Shown here in pieces: positions 5,257 to 12,338 of a stretch of 12,734 nucleotides of DNA. Positions within the stretch are counted from its first letter, which is position 1. Each line of letters begins with the position of its first letter. This stretch comes from an uncultured Pseudomonadota bacterium (lineage in GTDB: Bacteria > Myxococcota_A > UBA796 > GCA-2862545): positions 1 through 12,734 of the forward strand of contig CALATR010000344.1 in assembly GCA_937891875.1 (NCBI GenBank). Direction: 5' to 3'. The position numbers and the translations under genes were made by a program. Under the pieces are notes generated by a model, which did no database searches, had not been told where the DNA came from, and worked only from the letters and a program-made list of their open reading frames with translations.

Positions 5257-7793
5257 GCGTGTTCGTCCGCCTGTTCCGCCTCCTGGGCATCCGCTCGGAC
5301 GACGCCCTGCGCGCCATCGTGCTCGGGCTCGTCTGCGTGGGGATCGGGCTGCTGACCGTCGACTACGGCGGCAGCGCCAGCGAGCGGCTCGAGGTGGGCG
5401 ACGTGGCCCCGCGCACCGTCAAGGCCCCGCGCAGCTTCACCTTCGCCGACGAGGCGGAGCGGGCGCGCCGGCAGGACGACGCCCGAGAGGCGGTGCTGCC
5501 GGTCTACGAGCACCGCGCCGGACTCGCGACCGAGCACGCCGAGGCCGTCCGGGACGCGTTTGCCGCCTCCCGGTCGGTCCTGCTCGACGCGCTGGCCAGC
5601 GCCGAGATCCCGGTGGAGGAGGTGGGCCAGGTCCGCCTGCCCGCCGAGGTCCGCGAGCCGGTGCGCTCGACGTTCCACGATCACGTCAAGCGCGCCGTCC
5701 AGGACAGCGACATCGACGCGTTCGCCGACACGGGCTTCTCCCAGGATGCCCTCGATCGGGTGCTCCTGCTCCTCCGCGAGGCCGACTCCGGGCTCATCGT
5801 CACCGATCGCGAGGTGCTGCCCGAGGATCGCGGCCCCATGACGGTCGTTCGCCAGGGGGCCGACGCCAGCTCCGCCAGCGAGCGCCTGCTCCGCGACTAC
5901 GAGGCGGTGCGCGTGCCCGCCGAGGTCCGCCGAGAGCTCGAGGTGCGCTCGTCCATGCTCGAGCATGTGCCCTGGACCGGAGCGGCGCTGCGCCTCGCTG
6001 GCGCCCTCGTCGAGCCCAACCTGCAGCCCTGGCCCGAGCAGACCGAGGTCCGTCGCGAGCAGGCGGCCGCCTCGGTCGAGCCGGTCGATGTCTTCGTCAA
6101 GCGCGGCACCGTGCTCTTCCGCGACGGCGAGGAGCTCGACGCCAGCCAGATCGCCCGCTACCGCGCGCTGCAGGAGGCCGCCGGTCCGGCCCTGTGGCTC
6201 GAGATCGTCAGCATCGTCTTCTTCGCCGCGCTGCTGGTCTTCACCCTGGTCCAGTTCGGCACCTCCAACCTCCGTCGCTTCAGCATCTCCCTGCGTGACG
6301 TGACCGCCGTCGGCGTGCTGGTCCTGCTCACGACCATGCTCGCCCGGGTCGGGGTCGGCATCTCCGAGGTGGTCAGCCAGCTGATCGGCTACGACTGCGA
6401 GCCCCGCAGCGTGTGGTTCGTCATCCCCGTCGCCGCCGCGCCCATGCTGGTGCGCCTGCTCATCGGGGTGAACTGGGCGCTCGTCACCGGCGTCATCGTC
6501 GCCGCCGTGTGCGGCCTGCTGATGGACCTCGACGCCCTGATGGTGCTGTTCGCGTTCTTCAGCTCGCTCGTGGCGGCGGGCAGCGTGCACCAGACCCGCG
6601 AGCGCATGGCCGTGCTCCGGGCCGGCCTGCTGGTCGGCGTGGCCAACGCCGCGATGGCGCTGCTCATCCACTTCCTCGGCTTCTTCATGGGTGAGGGCGA
6701 GGTCCTCGCCGCGGTCACCCTGCGCCCGGTCTGGTCCATGGCGTTCGCGTTCGGGGGCGGCCTGCTCGCCAGCGTGCTCGTGCTCGGTCTGACCCCCGTC
6801 TTCGAGTCCATGGGCTTCGTCACCGACTACCGCCTGATGGAGCTCGCCAACCTCAACCACCCCCTGATGCGCCAGCTGATGCTCCGGGCACCCGGCAGCT
6901 ACCACCACAGCGTGGTCGTCGGCTCCCTGTCCGAGGCCGCGTGCGAGGCGATCGGCGTGAACGCGCTGCAGACCCGGGTGGCGGCCTACTTCCACGACAT
7001 CGGCAAGTCCCTGAAGCCCCAGTACTTCGTCGAGAATCAGGGCTCGGGCGGCAGTCGTCACAAGGGGCTCGACCCCTACACGTCGGCGGCGATCATCATC
7101 AGTCACGTGACCGACGGGGCGGAGCTGGCGCGTCAACATCGGCTTCCAAAGCCCTGTCTCGACAATATCTACATGCACCACGGCACCGGCCTGCTGCAGT
7201 ACTTCTACGCCCGGGCGGTGGAGGAGGCGGGCGGCGACGAGAGTGCCGTGGACGAGTCGGCCTTCCGCTACCCGGGGCCGCGTCCGGACAGCAAGGAGGC
7301 GGGCATCCTGATGCTCGCGGACAAGGTCGAGGCGGCCACCCGCACGATCAAGGATCCGACGGAAGACAAGTTCCGCTCGATGATCCACGCGATCATCAAC
7401 TCGGTGATGGCGGACAACCAGTTCGAGCACTGCCCCCTGACCTTCCAGGAGCTCTACTCGATCACCGACGCCTTCGTGGGCGTGCTCCTCGGCATCCACC
7501 ACCAGCGCATCGAGTACCCCCAGACCGCGCACCTCTCCGCGGCCCCGCGCCGGGACGTGCCGCCGCCGCCGCGGCAGAACACCCAGGACATCATCACCCT
7601 CGAGATCCCGAGCGAGGCCCAGCTGCGGTCGGGATCGCCGGTGCCGGTGCGGGAGAAGGCCGCGCGCCGTCCAGCACCCACCCAGCCCGACCCGCTGCCC
7701 CGTGAGGAGACGGACGAGACCTCGCTCGGTGGAGACTACGAGGCGGTGGAGTACCTGCCGACCGGGGAGCCGGTCTCGCCGGAGGACCGGTGA
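5253..7793 (+). CDS. pgpH: PgpH-type 7TM-HD c-di-AMP phosphodiesterase
   Basis: An 846-residue membrane enzyme of the 7TMR-HD family, whose characterised member PgpH hydrolyses c-di-AMP. A TM segment at about 21-38 is followed by an extracytoplasmic domain (about 40-305), seven TM helices between about 315 and 508, and a cytosolic HD domain (about 530-756). All expected metal and catalytic residues are visible: H551/H552 (SYHHS), H581-D582 (FHDIGK), H603 (HKGLDP), H618 (ISHV), H642/H643 (MHHGT) and D690 (LADK). The protein is longer than the roughly 700-residue relatives; a Pro/Arg/Glu-rich tail of about 90 residues (757-846) has no recognisable fold. GTG start with GGGGAGG (5240-5246) 6 bases upstream, overlapping the phoH stop. 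It overlaps ybeY by 4 bases. The position between phoH and ybeY matches the Firmicutes order phoH-yqfF-yqfG. A diadenylate cyclase should exist elsewhere in the genome. Confidence 0.93.
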   Translation: MSVFVRLFRLLGIRSDDALRAIVLGLVCVGIGLLTVDYGGSASERLEVGDVAPRTVKAPRSFTFADEAERARRQDDAREAVLPVYEHRAGLATEHAEAVRDAFAASRSVLLDALASAEIPVEEVGQVRLPAEVREPVRSTFHDHVKRAVQDSDIDAFADTGFSQDALDRVLLLLREADSGLIVTDREVLPEDRGPMTVVRQGADASSASERLLRDYEAVRVPAEVRRELEVRSSMLEHVPWTGAALRLAGALVEPNLQPWPEQTEVRREQAAASVEPVDVFVKRGTVLFRDGEELDASQIARYRALQEAAGPALWLEIVSIVFFAALLVFTLVQFGTSNLRRFSISLRDVTAVGVLVLLTTMLARVGVGISEVVSQLIGYDCEPRSVWFVIPVAAAPMLVRLLIGVNWALVTGVIVAAVCGLLMDLDALMVLFAFFSSLVAAGSVHQTRERMAVLRAGLLVGVANAAMALLIHFLGFFMGEGEVLAAVTLRPVWSMAFAFGGGLLASVLVLGLTPVFESMGFVTDYRLMELANLNHPLMRQLMLRAPGSYHHSVVVGSLSEAACEAIGVNALQTRVAAYFHDIGKSLKPQYFVENQGSGGSRHKGLDPYTSAAIIISHVTDGAELARQHRLPKPCLDNIYMHHGTGLLQYFYARAVEEAGGDESAVDESAFRYPGPRPDSKEAGILMLADKVEAATRTIKDPTEDKFRSMIHAIINSVMADNQFEHCPLTFQELYSITDAFVGVLLGIHHQRIEYPQTAHLSAAPRRDVPPPPRQNTQDIITLEIPSEAQLRSGSPVPVREKAARRPAPTQPDPLPREETDETSLGGDYEAVEYLPTGEPVSPEDR

Positions 7794-8239
7794 TCTCGAC
7801 CGGCGATGGGGTCGACGGCATCGACCTCGACGCCCTGCAGCGGGACGCCGGGCGCATCCTCGACCGGGTGGCAGACGGCCGCGAGCTGTCGCTCCATCTG
7901 TGCGGTGACGACGAGATCCGCTCGTTGAATCGGGACTATCGTCACAAGGACACCCCGACCGACGTGCTGTCCTTCCCCCAGGATCCGCCCCTGCTCGGCG
8001 ACGTCGTGATCAGCGTGCACACCGCCGCCCGCCAGGCCGCCGAGCGCGGTCACGACCTGCCCACCGAGCTGCGGATCCTCCTCGTGCACGGCGTTGCCCA
8101 CCTCCTCGGCCACGACCACCACGACCCCGACGAGGCCGCGGCGATGCGCACCGTCGAGCGGGAGCTGCTCGCCGTGCTCGGCATCGGGGCGGCGGGACTC
8201 GTGGAGACGGGGTGGGGGACGGGCCAGGGCCAGGGCTGA
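7790..8239 (+). CDS. ybeY: YbeY endoribonuclease / rRNA maturation factor
   Basis: A 149-residue protein of the UPF0054 family. The zinc site HGVAHLLGHDH is intact: H100, H104 and H110 in H-x3-H-x5-H spacing. The family signatures RDYRHKDTPTDVLSFP (48-63) and LGDVVIS (69-75) are present. YbeY is a metal-dependent endoribonuclease needed for 16S rRNA 3'-end maturation and ribosome quality control. GTG start, with GGAGG (7781-7785) 4 bases upstream, overlaps the pgpH stop by 4 bases, so translation is likely coupled. A short Gly/Gln-rich tail ends the protein. This is the last gene of the plus-strand operon; the neighbours dgkA, cdd and era seen in Bacillus do not follow. Confidence 0.95.
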   Translation: MISTGDGVDGIDLDALQRDAGRILDRVADGRELSLHLCGDDEIRSLNRDYRHKDTPTDVLSFPQDPPLLGDVVISVHTAARQAAERGHDLPTELRILLVHGVAHLLGHDHHDPDEAAAMRTVERELLAVLGIGAAGLVETGWGTGQGQG

Positions 8240-8251
8240 CCGGCACTCTGG

Positions 8252-8276
8252 GGCGCCTTCACAAGGTGTGAACGCC
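8252..8276 (+). terminator. Hairpin just after ybeY
   Basis: TTCACA (8258-8263) pairs with TGTGAA (8267-8272) around a 3-base loop. GGCG (8252-8255) pairs with CGCC (8273-8276) beyond a 2-base bulge. It lies 13 bases after the ybeY stop. No U tract follows, so its role as a terminator is only suggested. Confidence 0.35.
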
Positions 8277-8357
8277 TGACCGTCGGCCCCGCCGCCCTCC
8301 ACGGCTATCCCCACTGCATCGAGCTTCCGAGGGGGGGACTCGTGCCCCGCGTGCGGC

Positions 8358-8391
8358 CCGCTGCCCAGGGATCGTCCCCCCTGGGCAGCGG
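8358..8391. terminator. Perfect 13-bp hairpin between convergent genes
   Basis: CCGCTGCCCAGGG (8358-8370) pairs perfectly with 8379-8391 around an 8-base loop. It sits between the ybeY stop and the stop of the minus-strand gene at 8442, where a bidirectional terminator would be expected. There is no poly-U run directly after it on either strand, so it would be a U-less terminator or an mRNA 3'-end protector. Confidence 0.55.
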
Positions 8392-8409
8392 TGTCCGCCT
8401 GCGCAGAAG

Positions 8410-8442
8410 TTTTCCACAGGTTTATGCCCAGCCTGTGCACAT
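8410..8442. other. Small cluster of DnaA-box-like 9-mers
   Basis: TTTTCCACA (8410-8418) fits the relaxed DnaA consensus TTWTNCACA. TTATGCCCA (8422-8430) has one mismatch, and the inverted TGTGCACAT (8434-8442) has two against TGTGNATAA. A fourth site, TGTGGACAA (8590-8598), is the complement of TTGTCCACA with one mismatch. There is no dnaA, dnaN, parAB or AT-rich unwinding element nearby, so an origin is not claimed. Confidence 0.25.
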
Positions 8443-9653
8443 CATGCGGATTCGAGGGTTTCCATTGACGCGTCAAGTGCGCCGATCAGACCCCCGAGTT
8501 CCGCTATACGACGCCATCGTCGGACGATCTCCGGGCTGGCCTCGACCACGGTTCCTGGGTCCGCCGGCCAGCATGACCACCCCTCGATCTGTGGACAAGT
8601 GGCGCCTTCGGGGACCAGCACCCACAGGTGGGGCTGGCAGGGGTGGGTCCGGTTCACCCGTCGCAGGTTGAGCACGAGCAGGCCCCCGCCGAGCTCCACC
8701 CACGCCCACTGGCGGCCCTGTCGGAAGAGCGTCTCCGGCAGTGCACCGGTCCAGTGGGTCTCGAGCCAGGTGACGAGGCCGTCCGCGTCCCGGCTGCTCG
8801 GGTGGGGGAGCGCGTCGAGCTCGGCCTGCAGGCGGTGGATGGCCAGGGCGCGCCAGGCCGGCCAGGCGACCAGGGGCACGCCGATCGCGATGCAGGTCGA
8901 GATGGCGATGAGGCCGCCCAGGACGCTATAGTTGCCTGCAAGCATGCCCAGTCCCACCGCGACCGGTCCGGCCAGGGGGATGGCCCCGAAGCACAGGACG
9001 AAGGCGATCCATGGCGCGAGATCCTCGTGGCGGTGGCGCTCCTGGCGGGCCTGCAGGCGCCAGGTGAGCGCTCGGGCCAGCGCCTGCTCGGTGCGGACGG
9101 CGTCTTCTTCGACCACCTCCAGCAGGTCGCGGGCGGCGGCGGTGGCGAGCACCGGGGTCCCGCAGGAGGGGCAGGGGGCGCCGTGGGCGGCACCGGCGAG
9201 GGTGGGGCCGCCGCAGGTCGGGCAGCGCAGTCGCTGGGGGGCGTCCGGACCGGAGCGGCTGGCGTCCCGGCGCCACTGGAGCGCGGACTCGCGGCCGAGC
9301 CAGGCGAACCACGCGAGGTAGAGCAGACCACCACCGGCACAGAACCAAGGTTGCAGGCCATTCCACACGAAGTCGGACGCCCAGGCGAGGCCGGCGACGA
9401 CGAAGGGTCCGGCGATCAGCAGCCAGGTGGTCAGGGTGACTCGAGAGGCCTTCGCGAGTCCGACTCGGAGCCGGGCGTCGACGCCTTCTTCGGCCAGGCG
9501 CGCCAGGCGCTCGCGGTGCAGGGCGAGCTCGGCGTACAGAGCCTGGTCGAGCCGCTGGGTCCGGCCGCACGCCTCGCAGGTCTGCACCTGCGGTCCGTCC
9601 ACCGGCAGTCCGGCGCCACAGCCCAGGCAGCCGACGTGGGTGGCGTGGACCAC
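8442..9653 (-). CDS. Double zinc-ribbon, four-TM membrane protein of unknown function
   Basis: A 403-residue protein I cannot assign to a family. Two zinc-ribbon-like four-Cys sets are clear: C9/C12/C26/C29, and C144/C147/C161/C164. Hydrophobic segments at about 74-95 and 103-119 lie between the ribbons; two more lie at about 213-238 and 244-268. A soluble C-terminal region of about 135 residues follows, rich in Trp (GRQWAWVELGGGLLVLNL, HLWVLVPEG). The GTG start directly follows the TAG of the upstream cytochrome gene with no gap, so the two are surely cotranscribed and probably translationally coupled; no good ribosome binding site is seen. The ribbons may bind zinc and could be regulatory or structural. 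The partnership with a haem lipoprotein may mean an envelope redox role, but that is inference. Confidence 0.78.
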   Translation of the reverse strand: MVHATHVGCLGCGAGLPVDGPQVQTCEACGRTQRLDQALYAELALHRERLARLAEEGVDARLRVGLAKASRVTLTTWLLIAGPFVVAGLAWASDFVWNGLQPWFCAGGGLLYLAWFAWLGRESALQWRRDASRSGPDAPQRLRCPTCGGPTLAGAAHGAPCPSCGTPVLATAAARDLLEVVEEDAVRTEQALARALTWRLQARQERHRHEDLAPWIAFVLCFGAIPLAGPVAVGLGMLAGNYSVLGGLIAISTCIAIGVPLVAWPAWRALAIHRLQAELDALPHPSSRDADGLVTWLETHWTGALPETLFRQGRQWAWVELGGGLLVLNLRRVNRTHPCQPHLWVLVPEGATCPQIEGWSCWPADPGTVVEASPEIVRRWRRIAELGGLIGALDASMETLESA

Positions 9654-10388
9654 CTAGCCGCCGTCGGGCGCGCCGCCGTTGTCCGGGGCCTTGCCGCCGC
9701 TGCTGCCGGGCCCTCCGTCGAGCAGCAGGTGGCACTGCTGGCAGGTGCCGAGCAGGTCACCGACGGCCTTGGCGCGCTCCTGGGGGCTGCCGGCGCGGGC
9801 GGCGCGGGCGGCCAGGTCGTGCACCCGGATCTCGAGCGCTGCCGCATCCGGCGGAACCGGAGCATCCACCGGCGTTCCCGAGGGGATCATCGGGGTGGCG
9901 TTGAGCGCCTGGGCGGCGTTGCTGAACGCGGCGTCGTCCCCGCGCACCAGCCCGTCCCACAGGGTCAGCATCGCCCAGTGGTGCAGGGCCATCTGGCTCT
10001 TCACGTCCGAGCCGACGACCGGCTTGTCTCCCGCCTCGGGGGGGGGCTTTGCGCCGACTGCCCGGTGGCAGGAACCGCAGGCTGCGCCCACCTGACCCAG
10101 CGCCCTGGCGGCAGCGTCGAGGTCCTCCGCCTTCGCCCCTGCGACGACCGCGTCCATCAGCGCCTGCTGCCGACCGCGGTCGAGCCCGTCCAGGGGGAGC
10201 CTGCCGGCCAGCGCTCCCAGCGCGTCGGTCGCGTTCGCGTGGTCCCCGGCGACGATCGCGTCCCGCGCGGCCAGCACCTCCGTGTGGTGCACGACCATCT
10301 CGTCCTTCACCTTCTCCTCGCTCTGGGCGATGCGATCCTCGGTGGACCAGCACCCGGTGAGCAGGACGAGGAGCGCCACGAGCCGCAT
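9654..10388 (-). CDS. Di-CxxCH cytochrome c-type lipoprotein with internal duplication
   Basis: A 244-residue predicted lipoprotein: hydrophobic leader MRLVALLVLLTGC with lipobox LTGC and lipidated C13. Two haem c attachment motifs are present, CGSCH (104-108) and CQQCH (216-220). Each closes one half of an internal repeat: 25-59 and 127-161 align as VKxxM..HH..x..L..xD..V.GD followed by an AL-ending helix, and each half is Ala-rich and helical. One CxxCH at the end of a helical domain recalls cytochrome c'-type bundles, so this may be two such domains in tandem. The tail is Gly/Pro/Asp-rich. ATG 10388 is preferred: GGAGG lies 5 bases upstream, and a GTG directly before it would be only 2 bases away. 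It likely sits in the periplasmic face of a membrane. It is the first gene of a two-gene unit with the zinc-ribbon membrane protein and is divergent from prfB. Haem binding is predicted, not shown. Confidence 0.8.
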   Translation of the reverse strand: MRLVALLVLLTGCWSTEDRIAQSEEKVKDEMVVHHTEVLAARDAIVAGDHANATDALGALAGRLPLDGLDRGRQQALMDAVVAGAKAEDLDAAARALGQVGAACGSCHRAVGAKPPPEAGDKPVVGSDVKSQMALHHWAMLTLWDGLVRGDDAAFSNAAQALNATPMIPSGTPVDAPVPPDAAALEIRVHDLAARAARAGSPQERAKAVGDLLGTCQQCHLLLDGGPGSSGGKAPDNGGAPDGG

Positions 10389-10454
10389 CACAACCTCCGC
10401 CCATGGCGTACCACGCGACCCGCGTTAGGGCCCGGCGCCACTGTGGAGTTCCCC
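10389..10454. promoter_or_regulatory. 66-bp divergent gap between cytochrome gene and prfB
   Basis: Both genes must start from this short gap or from within each other. The minus-strand ribosome binding site GGAGG lies about 10395-10399. The plus-strand GGAG lies at 10445-10448, 6 bases before the prfB ATG. I could not identify convincing -35/-10 pairs on either strand. Confidence 0.5.
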
Positions 10455-11583
10455 ATGTTCGACGAGATCCTGGCCGATCTGGCACCCATCTCGGAGCGTA
10501 TCGACGCGCTCTGGGGGCATCTTTGACATCGAGGGAAAGAAGGCTCGAATCCAGGATCTCGATCAGCAGGCCGCCGTGCCCGCGTTCTGGGAGGACCAGG
10601 CCCGCGCCCAGAAGGTCCTGAAGGAGAAGGGGCTGTTGGAGCGCGTGGTCAAGGACTTCGACGCGCTCGCCCTCGTCCGGGATGACATCGCCACCCTGCT
10701 CGAGCTGGCGACCGAGATGGAGGATCGCGACACCGCCGAGGAGGCGAAGGAGAAGATCCCCGAGCTCGACCGCGCGGTGAAGGAGCTCGAGACCCGGCGT
10801 CTGCTCTCGGAAGAGCAGGACGCGATGGACGCCATCGTCGAGTTCAACCCCGGCGCGGGCGGCATCGACGCCGCCGACTGGGCCGAGATGATCTTCCGCA
10901 TGGTGAGCCGCTGGGCCGAGCGCCGCGGCTTCCAGGTCGAGGTGCTGGAGTACAGCCCGGGCGACGAGGCCGGCATCAAGTCGGCGTCCCTCGCCATCCG
11001 CGGGCCCTACGCCTTCGGCTACCTGCAGTCGGAGATCGGCGTGCACCGCCTGGTCCGCATCTCGCCGTTCGACCAGCAGGCCCGCCGGCACACCGCGTTT
11101 GCCGCGGTCGGCGCCTACCCCGAGATCGACGACACCATCGAGATCGACATCAACCCGGCGGACATCCGCATGGAGACCATGCGGGCGGGCGGCGCCGGCG
11201 GCCAGCACGTCAACACGACGGACTCCGCCGTGCGCCTCATCCACGAGCCCACCGGCGTCGTCGTGAAGTGCTCCGCCGAGCGCAGCCAGCACAAGAACCG
11301 CGACAAGGCGATGAAGATGCTGCGGGCGCGGCTGTACCAGCTGGAGCTCGACAAGCGCATGGAAGCCCAGGCGGAGCTGAACGCCCAGAAGAAGAAGATC
11401 GACTTTGGAAGTCAGATCCGGAGCTATGTGCTCCAGCCCTACCAGCAGGTGAAGGACCTGCGCACCGGAGAGACCTCCAGTGCGGTCGATCGGGTGCTGG
11501 ACGGAGACCTCGACGGCTTCATGGAGGCCTGGCTCGCCGCGCGGGCCGAGGGCACCCTGGGGCAGGGCAACCACGACGCGTGA
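10455..11583 (+). CDS. prfB: Peptide chain release factor 2, with programmed +1 frameshift
   Basis: RF2 recognises UGA and UAA stop codons and triggers peptide release on the ribosome. The frame starts at ATG 10455 (GGAG 10445-10448, spacing 6), reads 22 codons, then meets CTT TGA C at 10521-10527. A +1 slip on CTT enters the main frame (GAC ATC GAG...), giving about 375 residues. The tripeptide anticodon SPF is at 203-205 and the catalytic GGQ at 248-250 (RAGGAGGQHVN). The C-terminal region is normal and ends at TGA 11581-11583. The in-frame TGA is the autoregulatory signal known from E. coli, not a mutation: low RF2 allows the slip, high RF2 terminates. The coordinates span both frames. Confidence 0.97.
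10512..10527 (+). promoter_or_regulatory. prfB programmed +1 frameshift site
   Basis: The internal Shine-Dalgarno-like TGGGGG (10512-10517) lies three bases (CAT) before the slippery CTT TGA C (10521-10527). This is the same arrangement as E. coli AGGGGG UAU CUU UGA C. The CTT is codon 23 and the TGA codon 24; in E. coli they are codons 25 and 26. Confidence 0.95.
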
Positions 11584-11593
11584 GCGGCTGGTC

Positions 11594-11623
11594 CAGGGTG
11601 CGCCAAATCGCGCCCCGACCCTG
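11594..11623 (+). other. Imperfect hairpin between prfB and the lipoprotein gene
   Basis: CAGGGT (11594-11599) pairs with ACCCTG (11618-11623), and GCGC (11600-11603) with GCGC (11610-11613). The loop is CAAATC, with a 4-base bulge on the right. No U tract follows. It may attenuate or process the transcript, or be chance in GC-rich DNA. Confidence 0.3.
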
Positions 11624-11660
11624 TCGGTGCGTGTTACGCGCCGCCATCTTGGAGGACACC

Positions 11661-12335
11661 ATGGAGCGGATCGGCCTTTCCTGCGCAGCGGCAGCCTTGC
11701 TCGCCCTGGCTGCATGTGACGGGAGCACCGGCGAGACCGACCTGCCGCCCGCGCTCACGGACGGCACCATCAAGGCCAACGACCACGACCGCGAGGCGGT
11801 GGTCAAGACCTACAAGGCGTTCGGCTTCGCCACCAACGGCGTGGGCGTGGTCTACCTGTCCCCCAACCCCAACGCGACCTGCGCCGCGGTCACCGAGTAC
11901 CTCAAGGAGGGCGGCGACTACGACCCGGTCGACGTGCTCAACTCCGGCCACTGCTCGGTCGTCTTCCGCTTCAACTACACCGACTCCTTCGACGGCGTGA
12001 CCTACACGGAGGCCGACATCGGCAACTTCGTCAACGTCAACTGCGCGATGGGTGACGGCACCTGGGAGCTGGTCGGCAGCGGTCGCGACCGCGGCTACCG
12101 CTTCGTCGCTGGAGACGAGTCCCCGTGGTGGCAGGGCAACGCCGGCGAGTTCACCGTGACGACGACCATCGGCGCGAGCGACAACACGCCCGACATCGAC
12201 CTGGACCTCGGCCCCAGCTTCGGTGGGCAGTTCATCTACGAGGACACCCTCGTCGACCCCGCGACCGGCAGCGCCTCCGGCTCGGTCACGGTGGAGACCT
12301 GCCAGACCCTGACCCAGACCCCTCCCTGGAACTGA
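11661..12335 (+). CDS. Predicted lipoprotein of unknown function
   Basis: A 224-residue protein with a lipoprotein signal peptide (MERIGLSCAAAALLALAAC) and lipobox LAAC, so C19 would be lipidated. Residue +2 is Asp, which in E. coli retains lipoproteins in the inner membrane; whether this rule holds here is unknown. The mature part holds four Cys (74, 98, 128, 214), suggesting up to two disulfides. It looks beta-rich, with many Asp, Gly and Thr (WELVGSGRDRGYRF, FTVTTTIGASDNTPDIDLDLG). I do not recognise a family. ATG start with GGAGG (11651-11655) 5 bases upstream. It lies 77 bp after prfB in the same direction and 3 bp before the next ORF. Confidence 0.78.
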   Translation: MERIGLSCAAAALLALAACDGSTGETDLPPALTDGTIKANDHDREAVVKTYKAFGFATNGVGVVYLSPNPNATCAAVTEYLKEGGDYDPVDVLNSGHCSVVFRFNYTDSFDGVTYTEADIGNFVNVNCAMGDGTWELVGSGRDRGYRFVAGDESPWWQGNAGEFTVTTTIGASDNTPDIDLDLGPSFGGQFIYEDTLVDPATGSASGSVTVETCQTLTQTPPWN

Positions 12336-12338
12336 TCC

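Noticed and set aside
5142..7532. Long minus-strand open frame (796 codons) opposite pgpH
   Set aside because: It is His/Glu/Asp-rich, has no domains and is a mirror of the 7TM-HD coding sequence.
8465..8476. Perfect 12-bp palindrome TTGACGCGTCAA as an operator
   Set aside because: It lies inside the 3' end of the minus-strand coding sequence, far from any start. A few such palindromes are expected by chance in a window this size.
8628..10526. Very long plus-strand open frame (632 codons) antisense to the zinc-ribbon and cytochrome genes
   Set aside because: It is a GC-rich shadow. The minus-strand frames have Cys motifs, a lipobox, membrane segments and proper ribosome binding sites, while this frame is low-complexity Gly/Ala/Arg. 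Its last 23 codons are the start of prfB.
10521..10527. prfB read as a pseudogene because of its early TGA
   Set aside because: The CTT TGA C context with an upstream Shine-Dalgarno-like run is the known programmed frameshift.
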